From the NCBI RefSeq assembly GCF_900102185.1, contig NZ_LT629690.1, positions 4,092,001-4,156,000 of the forward strand: a DNA stretch of 64,000 nucleotides. Reading direction: 5' to 3'. Source of the DNA: Terriglobus roseus. GTDB taxonomy: Bacteria; Acidobacteriota; Terriglobia; Terriglobales; Acidobacteriaceae. Position numbers and translations under genes: made by a program. Below, in pieces: positions 51,324-60,420 of the stretch. The notes under the pieces were generated by a model. It saw nothing but the letters and a program-made list of their open reading frames with translations. It did not search any database and had not been told where the DNA came from. Numbering within the stretch: the first letter of the stretch is position 1; the number at the start of each line of letters is the position of its first letter.

Positions 51324-52985
51324 TTACAACAATTCAAACGCATACACCGTATCGCCCGACGCCGCGATGACATACTGATGTCCATCCAGCACAAACGTCT
51401 GCGGTGCATTGGTGATGCTGCCAATGTGCGCGTGCCACAGCGGATTACCATTCGCCGTATCGAACGCCACCAGGTTGCCAGAGCCATCGCCGCTGAACAG
51501 CAGACCACCAGCCGTGGCCAGCAATCCACCGCCGCCCGTGCCCTGTCCATACAACGAGTGACGCCACCGCGCCTTGCCCGTCTTGTAGTCGATACCCGAG
51601 ATGTAGTTCGAGTACGTACCGATGGAAAGCTCGTCCTTACCGCCCAATCCCATCGCACCACGCGGATCAGGATCAGTCAGGAACGCATCGGAGAATCCGT
51701 TGTTCTCATACTGGTACAGCAAGCCCGTCTGCGGCGAGTAAGCCGGAGGCTGCCAGTTCACGGTGCCGCCCGAAGCTGGCGAAATCAGGCTGCCACCAAT
51801 CGAAGCATCCTTCTCCGGATCAGGGTACGGTCCACCACGCGGCGTCAGCTTGTTCGACCAGTTCGTCGTCTCGCCATACTTCGTCGTCAACAGATGCTCA
51901 CCCGTCACGCGATCCACCACAAAGAAGTAGCCGTTACGAGCCGCAGTCACAGCCATCTTCCGCTTGCGTCCGTTGAACACACCGTCCACCAGCACCGGCG
52001 TCTGTGCCGAATCGTAATCGTGCGTGTCATGCGGCGAAGTGGACACGTACCACTTCAGCTTGCCGGTATCCACATCCAGCGCCACCAGCGAGCACGCGTA
52101 CAGATTGTCGCCATCGCCACGGTTGCCGTTCGTCCAGCTCGGTGTGGGATTGCCCGTGCTCATGATGTAGTAGTTCGTTTCGGGATCGTATGCACCCGTC
52201 ACCCAAGTACCGCCACCACCATGACGAGCAGCATCCAGGTTCTTCCACGAATCAAGACCCGGATCGCCAGGGTTCTGCGGCGTCACGTACCACGTCCACT
52301 GCAGCTCGCCCGTCTCCGGATCAAACGACTTCAGGAAGCTCGGCGCATCAATGTCGTTACCCACACCTGCAATCACATGGTTCTTGATCACAATCGGCGC
52401 TGGTGTGGCGAAGTATCCGCCCTCAACATCGGCCAGCTTCTTATGCCAGCGTTCCTTGCCCGTCTTCACTTCCAGCGACACAAGATAGTCATCCGGCGTC
52501 TCGAAGAAGAGATAGTCCTTATACAAAGCAACGCCGCGATTGCCAATGTGCGTACCGCCGCGCGTCTTCCAGTAGTAGTGCCACAGCACTTCACCACTGC
52601 GCGCATCCACGGCATACGTATTGTCCGGCTGCGTTACATAAAGAATGCCGTCGCGCTGCAGAATGGTGCCCTTGATACCACCAGCACCCAGTCCGCCCGC
52701 GCCTTCACCACCCGTGATCAGTGTAGGACGCACCTTGCTGTATCCGGTCAACGGCGCAAGCTGATCCCCCGGCGTCATCTTTGAAGTCCACGCCAGCGTC
52801 AGGTGCTTCACCGTCTGCTTGTTCACAGCGGTCAACGCACTGTAGCGACGCGCGGTGTAATCACCGTTGTACGTCAGCCACTCGTTCTGCAGGGGCTTTG
52901 CGAGATCCGCGTTGGTTACATTCTGCGCAGGCGCCAAAGGAGCCAGTAGCAGGGCAGCAGCAAAAGTTAGAAGTCGTCGCGCCAT
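51324..52985 (-). CDS. PQQ-dependent dehydrogenase (heme-free quinoprotein subunit)
   Basis: A 553-residue periplasmic quinoprotein with signal MARRLLTFAAALLLAPLAPAQ. Propeller repeats include YAVDARSGEVLWHYYW, SLEVKTGKERWHKK, SFDPETGELQWTW, ALDVDTGKLKW, VVDRVTGEHLL, GIDYKTGKARWRHS and AFDTANGNPLWHAH. There is no CxxCH motif, so electrons must leave to a separate cytochrome. That partner is the upstream gene, whose TGA overlaps this ATG by one base. The pair corresponds to the two halves of the fused protein at 16126. A GTG just before the ATG is an alternative start. The substrate is probably an alcohol or sugar. Confidence 0.9.
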   Translation of the reverse strand: MARRLLTFAAALLLAPLAPAQNVTNADLAKPLQNEWLTYNGDYTARRYSALTAVNKQTVKHLTLAWTSKMTPGDQLAPLTGYSKVRPTLITGGEGAGGLGAGGIKGTILQRDGILYVTQPDNTYAVDARSGEVLWHYYWKTRGGTHIGNRGVALYKDYLFFETPDDYLVSLEVKTGKERWHKKLADVEGGYFATPAPIVIKNHVIAGVGNDIDAPSFLKSFDPETGELQWTWYVTPQNPGDPGLDSWKNLDAARHGGGGTWVTGAYDPETNYYIMSTGNPTPSWTNGNRGDGDNLYACSLVALDVDTGKLKWYVSTSPHDTHDYDSAQTPVLVDGVFNGRKRKMAVTAARNGYFFVVDRVTGEHLLTTKYGETTNWSNKLTPRGGPYPDPEKDASIGGSLISPASGGTVNWQPPAYSPQTGLLYQYENNGFSDAFLTDPDPRGAMGLGGKDELSIGTYSNYISGIDYKTGKARWRHSLYGQGTGGGGLLATAGGLLFSGDGSGNLVAFDTANGNPLWHAHIGSITNAPQTFVLDGHQYVIAASGDTVYAFELL

Positions 52986-53836
52986 CACTTCAGGGTCACC
53001 AGGTAAGCCGTTATGTCGTGAATGTCTTTGTCCGTGTACTTGGGCAGCAGGTTGCGGTGCGCATCCAGCGGATCCTTCACCACCACCTTCGGCACCGCGC
53101 CGTTACGCTCAAACGTCTGCTGCGTGCCGTCATCCACCTTCAACGTCACCAGGAAGTCATCAATGTGAATCAGCGTTCCGTTTACCGCAGGCTTGCCGGG
53201 TTCCGTAACAGTCGCTGTCACCACAACCGGCGTCGCTCCCAGATAAGTACCGCGCAGCCACGCAGCCTGCATCAGCTTCGGCGAAGCTACCTTCTTGGCA
53301 AATCCCTTCAGATCGCCTTCCGCGGAGTGGCAGGAACCGCACGTCTTATCAAACGTGGCCTTACCCGTAGTCGCATCGCCCACCACAATGTTGGGCTGCT
53401 TCATCGCGTCATACGGCGCACGACCCTGGCTTCCAATCAGTGCCAGCATGCTGCGCACATAAGCACCCACCGCCAACGCATCTGCATTGGAGATGTCTAC
53501 CTTATGCGATTGCATACCGGTCCACTGGCCCAGCATGATCGGCGTCAGATGATCGTTGCCATGATCGGTCAGCGCGGGCTGCGAACGCAGAATGTTCACG
53601 CCCGTATCCGTGCCGCGCAGATCGGCAGCGTGGCACGATGCGCACTTCTGCGCATAGACCTGCTTGCCGTGCTCCACAGCCTTCGGGTCTTCCGCAGGAC
53701 GCTTGGGCGACTGGTTAAACGTGGACGTTTCGATATGCTGCGCTGCCGCATAAGGCGCGCACGCTGCAACCGTGAGAAGAAATGCACCCGCCACAGAAAG
53801 ACGGTGAACACTTCGATTGAAATTCCATTTCCGCAT
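52985..53836 (-). CDS. Diheme cytochrome c partner of the quinoprotein
   Basis: A 283-residue periplasmic cytochrome with heme motifs CASCH (65-69) and CGSCH (166-170), each in a class I cytochrome domain, then a small beta-rich module (ATPVVVTATVTEPGKPAVNGTLIHIDDFLVTLKVDDG) and a closing helix DIHDITAYLVTLK. The order heme, heme, beta module is the same as in the N-terminal part of the fused quinohemoprotein at 16126. The signal has VAAC at Cys26, which could be a lipobox. AAGGA precedes the ATG. It should accept electrons from the quinoprotein encoded immediately downstream. Confidence 0.9.
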   Translation of the reverse strand: MRKWNFNRSVHRLSVAGAFLLTVAACAPYAAAQHIETSTFNQSPKRPAEDPKAVEHGKQVYAQKCASCHAADLRGTDTGVNILRSQPALTDHGNDHLTPIMLGQWTGMQSHKVDISNADALAVGAYVRSMLALIGSQGRAPYDAMKQPNIVVGDATTGKATFDKTCGSCHSAEGDLKGFAKKVASPKLMQAAWLRGTYLGATPVVVTATVTEPGKPAVNGTLIHIDDFLVTLKVDDGTQQTFERNGAVPKVVVKDPLDAHRNLLPKYTDKDIHDITAYLVTLK

Positions 53837-53885
53837 TCAGAAAATCCTTGGCAAAGAAACAGTGTTGCTCGCGACCCCAGAGCAG

Positions 53886-54593
53886 TTAGCGCTTGGAAAG
53901 ATCGCGAATCCAGATGTCCTTGAACTGCATGTTGCCCGCGCCGCCCGCATGAAGCTGCAGAGCAATCTTGCCATCTGGAGCGCCCGGCTTCGGATCGGTG
54001 AAGTCCACCATAGGGACGCCGTTCAAACGCGAACGATAGCGATTGCCGACCACTTCAACCAGGTAGTCGTTCCACTCGCCCTTGCGCACAACGCCCTCAT
54101 TCTCCGGCGACGGCCAAACCACCCAGCCACGACCGTCCTCGGCATACACGCCAGCCGTGTGGTGCATCATCGTGCAGTCAATCTCAAACTGCATGCCCGT
54201 CTTCGCATCCACGCCGTCGAAGCTCGTGTGGAAGAACACGCCGCTGTTGCCATCGCCCACGCACTTAAAGCGCAGCGACAACTGAAAGTCCTTGTAGTCC
54301 TTATCCGTTTCCAGGTAGCCATAGGCCTTCGTCAGACCCTTGCCGTGCAAAAGGCCATCGCCTTCCACGGTCCAGCTCTCAGCGCCAATCGGAGTCCAAC
54401 CGGTCAGGTCCTTCTCATTAAAGAGCTGGATCCAGTCATTGCCCGGCGTCTTTGGCTTAGGGGCAGCAGCACTCTGCGTCTGCGTAGTCGCTGTCATACC
54501 GGTGCACAACACAAGCGCACCCACACCCGCACAACGCACCGCCGCGCGCCGAACAGAAAAGCGAAGAGCAGAAACCAAGCCCACGGCCCTCAC
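53886..54593 (-). CDS. DUF1080 (3-keto-disaccharide hydrolase type) exported protein
   Basis: A 235-residue secreted protein with one DUF1080 domain, a concanavalin/LamG-like sandwich: WIQLFNEKDLTGWTPIG, GDGLLHGKGLTKAYGYLETDKDYKDFQLSLRFK, NSGVFFHTSFDG, GEWNDYLVEVVGNRY and IALQLHAGG are the family landmarks. Members have been shown to cleave 3-keto-glycosides by elimination. The N-terminus is an unusually long signal region from GTG 54593 (hydrophobic at about 20-32); a GTG at 54584 is possible. It lies 49 bases upstream of the diheme cytochrome gene on the same strand, which joins a C3-oxidised-sugar type hydrolase to a quinoprotein. Confidence 0.87.
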   Translation of the reverse strand: MRAVGLVSALRFSVRRAAVRCAGVGALVLCTGMTATTQTQSAAAPKPKTPGNDWIQLFNEKDLTGWTPIGAESWTVEGDGLLHGKGLTKAYGYLETDKDYKDFQLSLRFKCVGDGNSGVFFHTSFDGVDAKTGMQFEIDCTMMHHTAGVYAEDGRGWVVWPSPENEGVVRKGEWNDYLVEVVGNRYRSRLNGVPMVDFTDPKPGAPDGKIALQLHAGGAGNMQFKDIWIRDLSKR

Positions 54594-54749
54594 CCCAGGA
54601 AAAGGAATTAATTAAACGAGCAAAATAAGCATACATGCACGCTTATACGGCGCAATACCCTCGCCCATAAACTCTGTAAGCACAACGGCTGGCCGCGGCA
54701 ATCTGTTCCGAAATCGAATCTCGCCGGGTACCCCCAGGTACGCGAAGTA

Positions 54750-54773
54750 TCGAGAACGGTACGAAGTACCTAG
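54750..54773. repeat. Short dispersed repeat, copy 2 (at MFS gene stop)
   Basis: TCGAGAACGGTACGAAGTAC plus CTAG, matching the stretch at 45934. It includes the stop codon of the FHS permease gene and is flanked by GGGTACCCCCAGGTAC, which is itself partly palindromic. Confidence 0.5.
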
Positions 54774-56047
54774 ACCCCAACCGGCGGCGCGACCTCCACC
54801 AATCCCTCGCTGCTCTTCCCCGGTTTGTGGCCATTCAGCGCAAAGAACAGCACATACGCATAGCAGACCAGCACCACCAGGAAGCTCGGCTGATAGCCAT
54901 AATGGTCGGCCACCCAGCCCTGAATCTCCGGCACCACCGCGCCGCCCACAATCATCATCACCAGCAGACCCGAGGCCTGGCTCGTGTACTTGCCAAGTCC
55001 TTCAATCGACATGGGGAAGATGCAAGGCCACATCACCGAGTTATAAAGACCGCACGAAACCACCGCCCACATCGCAGGCGACCCATGCCCCAGAATCGCC
55101 AGCGTAATCGCCAGCACGCCAAACGCGCTCACAAACGCCAGCGCATGCGACTGCTTCACATGCCGCAGCGCAACAAACCCGATGAAACGCGCCACCATGG
55201 CGCCGCCCCAATACAGCGACACATACTTCGCCGCCTGCAGATGCGGCATGCTGCCCATCGAAGGCTGTCCCAGGTAGTTGATGATCAGGCTGCCCACCGT
55301 CACTTCGGCGCCGACGTAGAAGAAAATCCCCAGCATCCCAAACCGGAGCTGACGAAAATCCCACGCACTTCCCTGCAGCTTCTCGTGTGCCTCCGCCTGC
55401 GGAATCAGTTCCGGCAGATGCACCAGTCGCACCACCAGCGCCATGGCAAATGCCATCAGCCCCAGCACCACATACGGCATGCGAACACTGCGAGCCAACT
55501 CAGCGGTGGTCGCTCCAGCCGCCACAAAGATGAACATCGCGCCCACATGCGGAGCCAGCGTCCCGCCCAGCGAATTCAATCCACCCGCCAGGTTCAATCG
55601 CGAAGCAGCCTTCGAAGGATCACCCAGCGCACTGATGTACGGATTCACAGCCACCTGCAACAGCGCCAGCCCGCAACCCACCACAAACAGCGCAAACAAA
55701 AACAGCGGATACGTAATCAGCAACGACGCCGGCAGAAACAGCATCAATCCGCAGCCAATCACAGCCATCGCCGCAATCATGCCATTGCGATACCCAATGC
55801 GCCCAACGATCTTGCCCGAAGGAATCGCCAGCAGAAAGTACGCCCCGAAGAAGGCAAACTGCACCAGCAGCGCCTTCACATTCGTAAGCTGAAACAGATC
55901 CTTGAAGTGCGGCACCAGCACGTCATTCATCGCGGTGATGAAACCAATGCCGCCAAACAGCGCAACAATCAGCGCCAATTGAACCGTGTACTTGCCTTCC
56001 GCTGCTGCGGCCGAGGTGCGAACCTCACCGTGACTCGAAATCGCCAA
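54770..56047 (-). CDS. MFS sugar transporter, FHS family (FucP/GluP-like)
   Basis: A 425-residue permease with 12 predicted spans. GGIGFITAMNDVLVPHFKDLFQLTNVKALLVQFAFFGAYF is the family opening (fucose, glucose/galactose:proton symporters), followed by PSGKIVGRIGYRNGM, ALLQVAVNPYISALGDP and LNLAGGLNSLGGTLAP. It should import a neutral sugar with protons. The start is TTG at 56047 with GGAGG directly upstream; no ATG occurs before the second helix. It is on the same strand as the DUF1080/quinoprotein genes, 176 bases upstream of them, so the imported sugar may be their product. Confidence 0.9.
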   Translation of the reverse strand: MAISSHGEVRTSAAAAEGKYTVQLALIVALFGGIGFITAMNDVLVPHFKDLFQLTNVKALLVQFAFFGAYFLLAIPSGKIVGRIGYRNGMIAAMAVIGCGLMLFLPASLLITYPLFLFALFVVGCGLALLQVAVNPYISALGDPSKAASRLNLAGGLNSLGGTLAPHVGAMFIFVAAGATTAELARSVRMPYVVLGLMAFAMALVVRLVHLPELIPQAEAHEKLQGSAWDFRQLRFGMLGIFFYVGAEVTVGSLIINYLGQPSMGSMPHLQAAKYVSLYWGGAMVARFIGFVALRHVKQSHALAFVSAFGVLAITLAILGHGSPAMWAVVSCGLYNSVMWPCIFPMSIEGLGKYTSQASGLLVMMIVGGAVVPEIQGWVADHYGYQPSFLVVLVCYAYVLFFALNGHKPGKSSEGLVEVAPPVGV

Positions 56048-56139
56048 CGCCCCTCCAGGAGAAACCGTGCCTTAACAATGCGTGCTTGGTTCGCAGCTTA
56101 CCTGAACACGCAACAGACACGAAATATCGCGGCGTAACG

Positions 56140-57348
56140 TCAGCGGTTCCCGCTCTTCGGCAAATCGGGAAACACAATAATGAGCTGGTCCAGAGGAAGA
56201 TCCTTTTCGACTCGTCGAGGGTTGGGCAGCACGCGGTGAGAAATCGCAGTCCCCTTCGCCTCGGCTTCGTCAAAAGCCTCCGTGCTCGGTATCTGTCCGG
56301 TAACAGCAAACGAGTCGATCGCATAAGGCAGTCCGTTTGAAGCCAGCGACGACGGCTCGGCCATCAGCTGGAAATGAAGATGAGGCGCGACCGAGTTACC
56401 CGTATTGCCAACGAGCCCAAGAACCTCGCCAGGATGAACCTTCTCGCCTTCGTGGACGCGAATACTACGAGGCTGCATATGCGCGTACATCGCGAAGACA
56501 TGCCCACCAAGCCGCGGATCATCAAGCCGCAGAATCACCGAGTTCCCATCCGCCTTATCCAGCGAGATTCCCTCGGGATACTTGCCAGGAGTCTGTTCCG
56601 GCAGATCATCCACAACAGAAACAACCGTAGCATCGGCAACGGCAAGCGCGGGCTTACCGAAGATCGTATAGCTCTTGAGAGTCTCACGCGGCCCGGAGTA
56701 GATCCTGCCCTGCGAATCCAACTGCTCCCAATCAACGGCGAAGCGCTGCGCCAACCACACATGATTGTTCACTCCCAGCGCAGCGCGCATGTGACGGCTC
56801 GAGTCGCAACACGAATCAGCCGAAACATAATTGCCACCAGCCAGCGGAGGATGAATCACCGCCACCGTTTGCCGAGACGGCACAGTTTCACCTCCGGCCA
56901 TCACAAGGTGTTGAAACGCAGGTGGTGCCGCAGCAATGAACGTCGTAACGCGATGCGTAAGACGACGCGGAACAGCAGCCCCGCTGGGCAGCGTGATGTG
57001 AACAAACAGAAGCGCCTGCGAGCTTTTCGCCAACGTACCCGTTGAGTCGCGCAGCCCCACAGGCTGCAAACGCGTAGCAACCGCCTTGGCGTCCATCGTC
57101 TGAATGACCTTGCCGTCGCCGAGAATATCGACACTCTGCACAGCAATGTCACCGCTGGAGAAGTTCAACATCCATAGCTCGTACACAAGGTGCGTGTTGC
57201 CATCCGATCCAGCAAAGACCACCGGAGCATCCTGCACAGACAGAATGAGAGGTGTGGGCCTCTCAGCTGCATGAGCCGCAGTCAGTGCGAACGAAAGAGT
57301 GAGTGCAACACTCACAATGATCCGGCGAAGCAATGTGCAGAGACACAT
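56140..57348 (-). CDS. M23 family (LytM-type) metallopeptidase, exported
   Basis: A 402-residue exported protein with a signal peptide ending at ALTAAHA. Residues about 30-185 form a beta-rich N-terminal region of unknown role; the C-terminal part has the LytM fold: RFAVDWEQLD (first metal-site region), VFAMYAHMQPRSIRVHEGEKVHPGEVLGLVGNTGNS and APHLHFQL (the HxH motif). Such enzymes cut peptidoglycan cross-bridges or bind as inactive regulators. The first ligand His of HxxxD appears to be replaced (QRFAVD), so activity is uncertain. GGAG precedes the ATG at 57348. The gene is not clearly in an operon. Confidence 0.86.
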   Translation of the reverse strand: MCLCTLLRRIIVSVALTLSFALTAAHAAERPTPLILSVQDAPVVFAGSDGNTHLVYELWMLNFSSGDIAVQSVDILGDGKVIQTMDAKAVATRLQPVGLRDSTGTLAKSSQALLFVHITLPSGAAVPRRLTHRVTTFIAAAPPAFQHLVMAGGETVPSRQTVAVIHPPLAGGNYVSADSCCDSSRHMRAALGVNNHVWLAQRFAVDWEQLDSQGRIYSGPRETLKSYTIFGKPALAVADATVVSVVDDLPEQTPGKYPEGISLDKADGNSVILRLDDPRLGGHVFAMYAHMQPRSIRVHEGEKVHPGEVLGLVGNTGNSVAPHLHFQLMAEPSSLASNGLPYAIDSFAVTGQIPSTEAFDEAEAKGTAISHRVLPNPRRVEKDLPLDQLIIVFPDLPKSGNR

Positions 57349-57427
57349 GCGATAGTTCTCCAGGCAACTCGTTCGCAGCTTACCTGAAAGCCCCTGCACC
57401 GCTTCTAAATTTCAACGCACCGTTGCT

Positions 57428-58879
57428 CTACATTTTTTCCGCATCAGGCAAAACCCAGGCTTTTTCGAACAAAGCCTGCGTAGGACCATACGCGCGGAAC
57501 ATCAGTTCAAACTTCCGGTTCGGATCTGTAGGAATCCAGTTGGAATCTTTACCGTCAGGTGCCTTCGGGCCGACATATAGATCAATCGAACCATCAGCAT
57601 TCTTCTGCAGCTCGGGTATCTGAGAAGAGCGGCTGGCGCGATTCACTCCCTTGATCAGCGTGTGCAACTCGCGGTCATACGCAGTCAGCGACCAGTACTG
57701 CTTGACCGGCGCATTCGGTGGAACGGTCAGCTTATAGGTCTTCGATCCATCGAAAGCATTGCCGTCTTTGTCCTTGATGGAAATCAGATACATCTGTCCG
57801 GCGCCCAGGCGTTTAAGGCCGATGAAGGCGTAACTGTAAGCAACAGCGCGCTCGTCAACCGGGTAAGTATCAGGATCAACGTAAGAGTCCTGCGCCGCTT
57901 TCACGAGCGCGGGATAAGTCGGATACATCCAATGGCTGGTTGCAGAGAAGAAGGGCGGGAAGCCCTGATCGTATTTCGCGTAAAGGAAGTTGTGTGCGTC
58001 CTGCGCGGCAGAGTTGAGAGTTGATTTCAACTGATCCGTTGGCTGATAAGGCTTACCCTTCTCAATGCCGAGCGAGGCAAGAAGACTGATCATCACGCGG
58101 TCGCGATCAAGCCACTGTTCCGACTGAACGATGTTGTTCACGTGATCGAAGAAGCTCGCGTCGTACTTGATGGTCGAGTCGAAGTCGGTGTCCTTGACGT
58201 CTGTGAACACTGTCTCGGGCGGGTGCGCGGCATCTAGAAGCGCATAAACGTTCATACGCTTGCCATAGTCGATTGACGCCTGAACATCAGCGTCGGAGTG
58301 GCTCTTGAAATTTGAGCGCAGAAGTATGTAGCCACCGAGTGTGTCGGACTGCAGAGGGATGTACCCCGCCGGAATCTTCTCTTTGTAGCCGGGAGGAATC
58401 ACGAGGTACTTACCGCCGCTGCCCTTGTCATAGCCCAGTAAGCCAGCGTCTTCCAAAGGCATCTGCCATACGGTGACAATGTTGCCGTTGAATGATCCCT
58501 TGTCGTTACCCGGCGGGAGATCAAGAACAACAGGGCCGTTCTTGGTGTTGAAGAACGCCATAAAGTACAGCGCATCAGGGTTCGGCGTCAGCGTCTGATT
58601 GTGCCAGTCAAGTGGTCGACCCCAATAAATAACCTGCCCCACTTTGCCAGGAGTTTTTGTAAGCATCTCCTGAAGCATCAGGTCATAGTTCACAGCAGGC
58701 ATACTCCAAATCACAGTCTGCACCGCGCGCGCATGAAGTATGGCGGTGTTCACGTCACCGTTCGCACTCTGCGTTGACATCGCCGGCTCCTGATTCTTTT
58801 GTTGTTCGCATGCGATAAGCGAAAACACGATCAACGCCGCTGCTATGGGGAGAGCAATTTTGGTAAGCATCCGGCTCAT
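57428..58879 (-). CDS. DUF1254/DUF1214 lipoprotein, copy 1
   Basis: A 483-residue lipoprotein (LIAC, Cys24, then EQQ) with DUF1254 in the N-terminal part (TLTPNPDALYFMAFFNTKNGPVVLDLPP, then GGKYLVIPPGYKEKIPAGY) and DUF1214 at the C-terminus (KTYKLTVPPNAPVKQYWSLTAYDRELHTLI, PDGKDSNWIPTDPNRKFELMFRAYGP). The two-domain family is widespread and has no established function. GGAGG lies 7 bases before the ATG at 58879. It is the third of three consecutive family members in transcription order, 59 bases downstream of copy 2. Confidence 0.9.
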   Translation of the reverse strand: MSRMLTKIALPIAAALIVFSLIACEQQKNQEPAMSTQSANGDVNTAILHARAVQTVIWSMPAVNYDLMLQEMLTKTPGKVGQVIYWGRPLDWHNQTLTPNPDALYFMAFFNTKNGPVVLDLPPGNDKGSFNGNIVTVWQMPLEDAGLLGYDKGSGGKYLVIPPGYKEKIPAGYIPLQSDTLGGYILLRSNFKSHSDADVQASIDYGKRMNVYALLDAAHPPETVFTDVKDTDFDSTIKYDASFFDHVNNIVQSEQWLDRDRVMISLLASLGIEKGKPYQPTDQLKSTLNSAAQDAHNFLYAKYDQGFPPFFSATSHWMYPTYPALVKAAQDSYVDPDTYPVDERAVAYSYAFIGLKRLGAGQMYLISIKDKDGNAFDGSKTYKLTVPPNAPVKQYWSLTAYDRELHTLIKGVNRASRSSQIPELQKNADGSIDLYVGPKAPDGKDSNWIPTDPNRKFELMFRAYGPTQALFEKAWVLPDAEKM

Positions 58880-58938
58880 GGACTTCCTCCAGCCTTGAGA
58901 GGCAGCTACAAACAACACCGCCTCTCAGTAAAGTTCGC

Positions 58939-60420
58939 TTACTTCACTTCCACAAAATCCGCAGGCTTCCAACTGCCATCAAACGCAGCCTGCTCCGGCC
59001 CATAAATGCGGAAGTAAGTGAACCATCCCTTACCCGGAATCGTCTTGATCCACTCGTTCTCATGACCCGCCGGCGCCGTCGGCCCAAAGTAAAGTTCCGT
59101 CGGCTGCGTCTTGGAAACGTTCTTCAACTCAAACATCGACCGCAGCGCTGCCTTCCCCTGATCCGTCGCCACCTGGCTACGCGTGTCCGTGTCATACACC
59201 GTCACCGACCAGAACAACTTCCCCGGCACCGGTTGCGGCACCACCAGCTTGTAGCTCTTGCCACCATCCAGCGTGTTGCCGTCGCTGTCCCGTTCGCCCA
59301 ACCAATACAACGAACCCGCCGTGGGATCACGCTTGAACATCGCTGGCGACGCACCAATCGCCTGATAGAACCACTTATCCCGCGCTACCAGGTCGTTGTA
59401 AGTCGCTGTATTGAAATCGCCATCTTCATAACGCAGCGCCGCCCACTCCCACTTGCGATCCGGCCACACCACACGATCGGGCCTGCGGTCATTGAACGAC
59501 TCCACCCGCATCTGCCCATTCGCAATCTTCGCCGCCTTCTCCAGAATGGCCGTCATGCGCGCATCCGGTTGGAACGGCTTACCCTTCTCAATCCCCAGCG
59601 CAGCCAATTGGCCATACCAGAAATGAAAGCGCTGATTCGGCACTTCCCCGTTGATCACCTCATACAACTGCTGCCAGTACTGAATGTTGCCTTCCCACGC
59701 CAGCGGCGTGGTGTCCTGCGGCATCGGCGTCAGGTCAAGCCACTGCAATTCAGGCCACCCCGGCGTCGGCTTCAACGGATGCACCTTCACCGTCTTGATC
59801 CGAGCAACCGCGGCAGGAACATCCCCACCCACCGGCAACGAACGAATACCCACCAGCATCAGGTTCGACGGAGAATTCGCCACACGATACCCCGCGGGCG
59901 GAGCCTCCTTATAACCCGGCGGCAGAAACACCACCTTGTCACCTTTGCCTTGCGCCGGTCCCGGCAATCCAAGATCCGCAATCCAAAGTTGATTCACATC
60001 CATGGCAATGCAGATCAGCGGCCCCGGCGGCAGTTCCACAACCATCGGACCAATCGAAAGATCGATCAACAGGGGCGCATACGGTGTATCGGAGTTGAGG
60101 GTGAATCCAACATGCTTTGGTTGTGAATCCAACGTGCCAAATACCTTATTCGGCACAATGCCAATCTTTGAGTTGCCAACAAAGATCGCGTGCCCCGACA
60201 CCGTGGGATAGAAAAACTTGTAAGCCTCCACCGCACGATTCAGATCGTTATCGTCATAAGCCTTCGTCGCCGCATCCTGCGTAGCAAACCCGCGCTCAAA
60301 CGTGTAAGGAGCATTTCCGTTTTGCACTGCCGTGGTCTCCGTCTTCTGCTGTTCGCATCCTGTAAAAGTCAGCGCCATCAAAGCCACTGCCGCCGTTAAG
60401 TAAAGCGCCGATCGTTGCAT
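58939..60420 (-). CDS. DUF1254/DUF1214 lipoprotein, copy 2
   Basis: A 493-residue lipoprotein with a lipobox-like FTGC at Cys22, again followed by EQQ. DUF1254 landmarks are FTLNSDTPYAPLLIDLSIGPMVVELPP and KVVFLPPGYKEAPPAGYRV; DUF1214 landmarks are KSYKLVVPQPVPGKLFWSVTVYDTDTRS and NEWIKTIPGKGWFTYFRIYGPEQAAFDG. It is clearly paralogous to copy 1 (shared GIEKGKP and C-terminal blocks) but diverged over most of its length. AGGAG precedes the ATG at 60420. Function is unknown; a periplasmic-face, lipid-anchored location in the outer membrane is inferred. Confidence 0.9.
   Translation of the reverse strand: MQRSALYLTAAVALMALTFTGCEQQKTETTAVQNGNAPYTFERGFATQDAATKAYDDNDLNRAVEAYKFFYPTVSGHAIFVGNSKIGIVPNKVFGTLDSQPKHVGFTLNSDTPYAPLLIDLSIGPMVVELPPGPLICIAMDVNQLWIADLGLPGPAQGKGDKVVFLPPGYKEAPPAGYRVANSPSNLMLVGIRSLPVGGDVPAAVARIKTVKVHPLKPTPGWPELQWLDLTPMPQDTTPLAWEGNIQYWQQLYEVINGEVPNQRFHFWYGQLAALGIEKGKPFQPDARMTAILEKAAKIANGQMRVESFNDRRPDRVVWPDRKWEWAALRYEDGDFNTATYNDLVARDKWFYQAIGASPAMFKRDPTAGSLYWLGERDSDGNTLDGGKSYKLVVPQPVPGKLFWSVTVYDTDTRSQVATDQGKAALRSMFELKNVSKTQPTELYFGPTAPAGHENEWIKTIPGKGWFTYFRIYGPEQAAFDGSWKPADFVEVK

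Noticed and set aside
51378-52784. 468-codon open frame on the plus strand opposite the quinoprotein gene
   Set aside because: Arg/His-rich, no family resemblance, and lies entirely antisense to a clear PQQ propeller; a by-product of high GC at third codon positions.
54827-56137. 436-codon plus-strand open frame opposite the FHS permease
   Set aside because: Composition of Arg, His and Gln repeats mirrors the complementary codons of a membrane protein; not a gene.
59062-60126. 354-codon plus-strand open frame opposite DUF1254 copy 2
   Set aside because: Arg/His-rich shadow of a conserved coding sequence.
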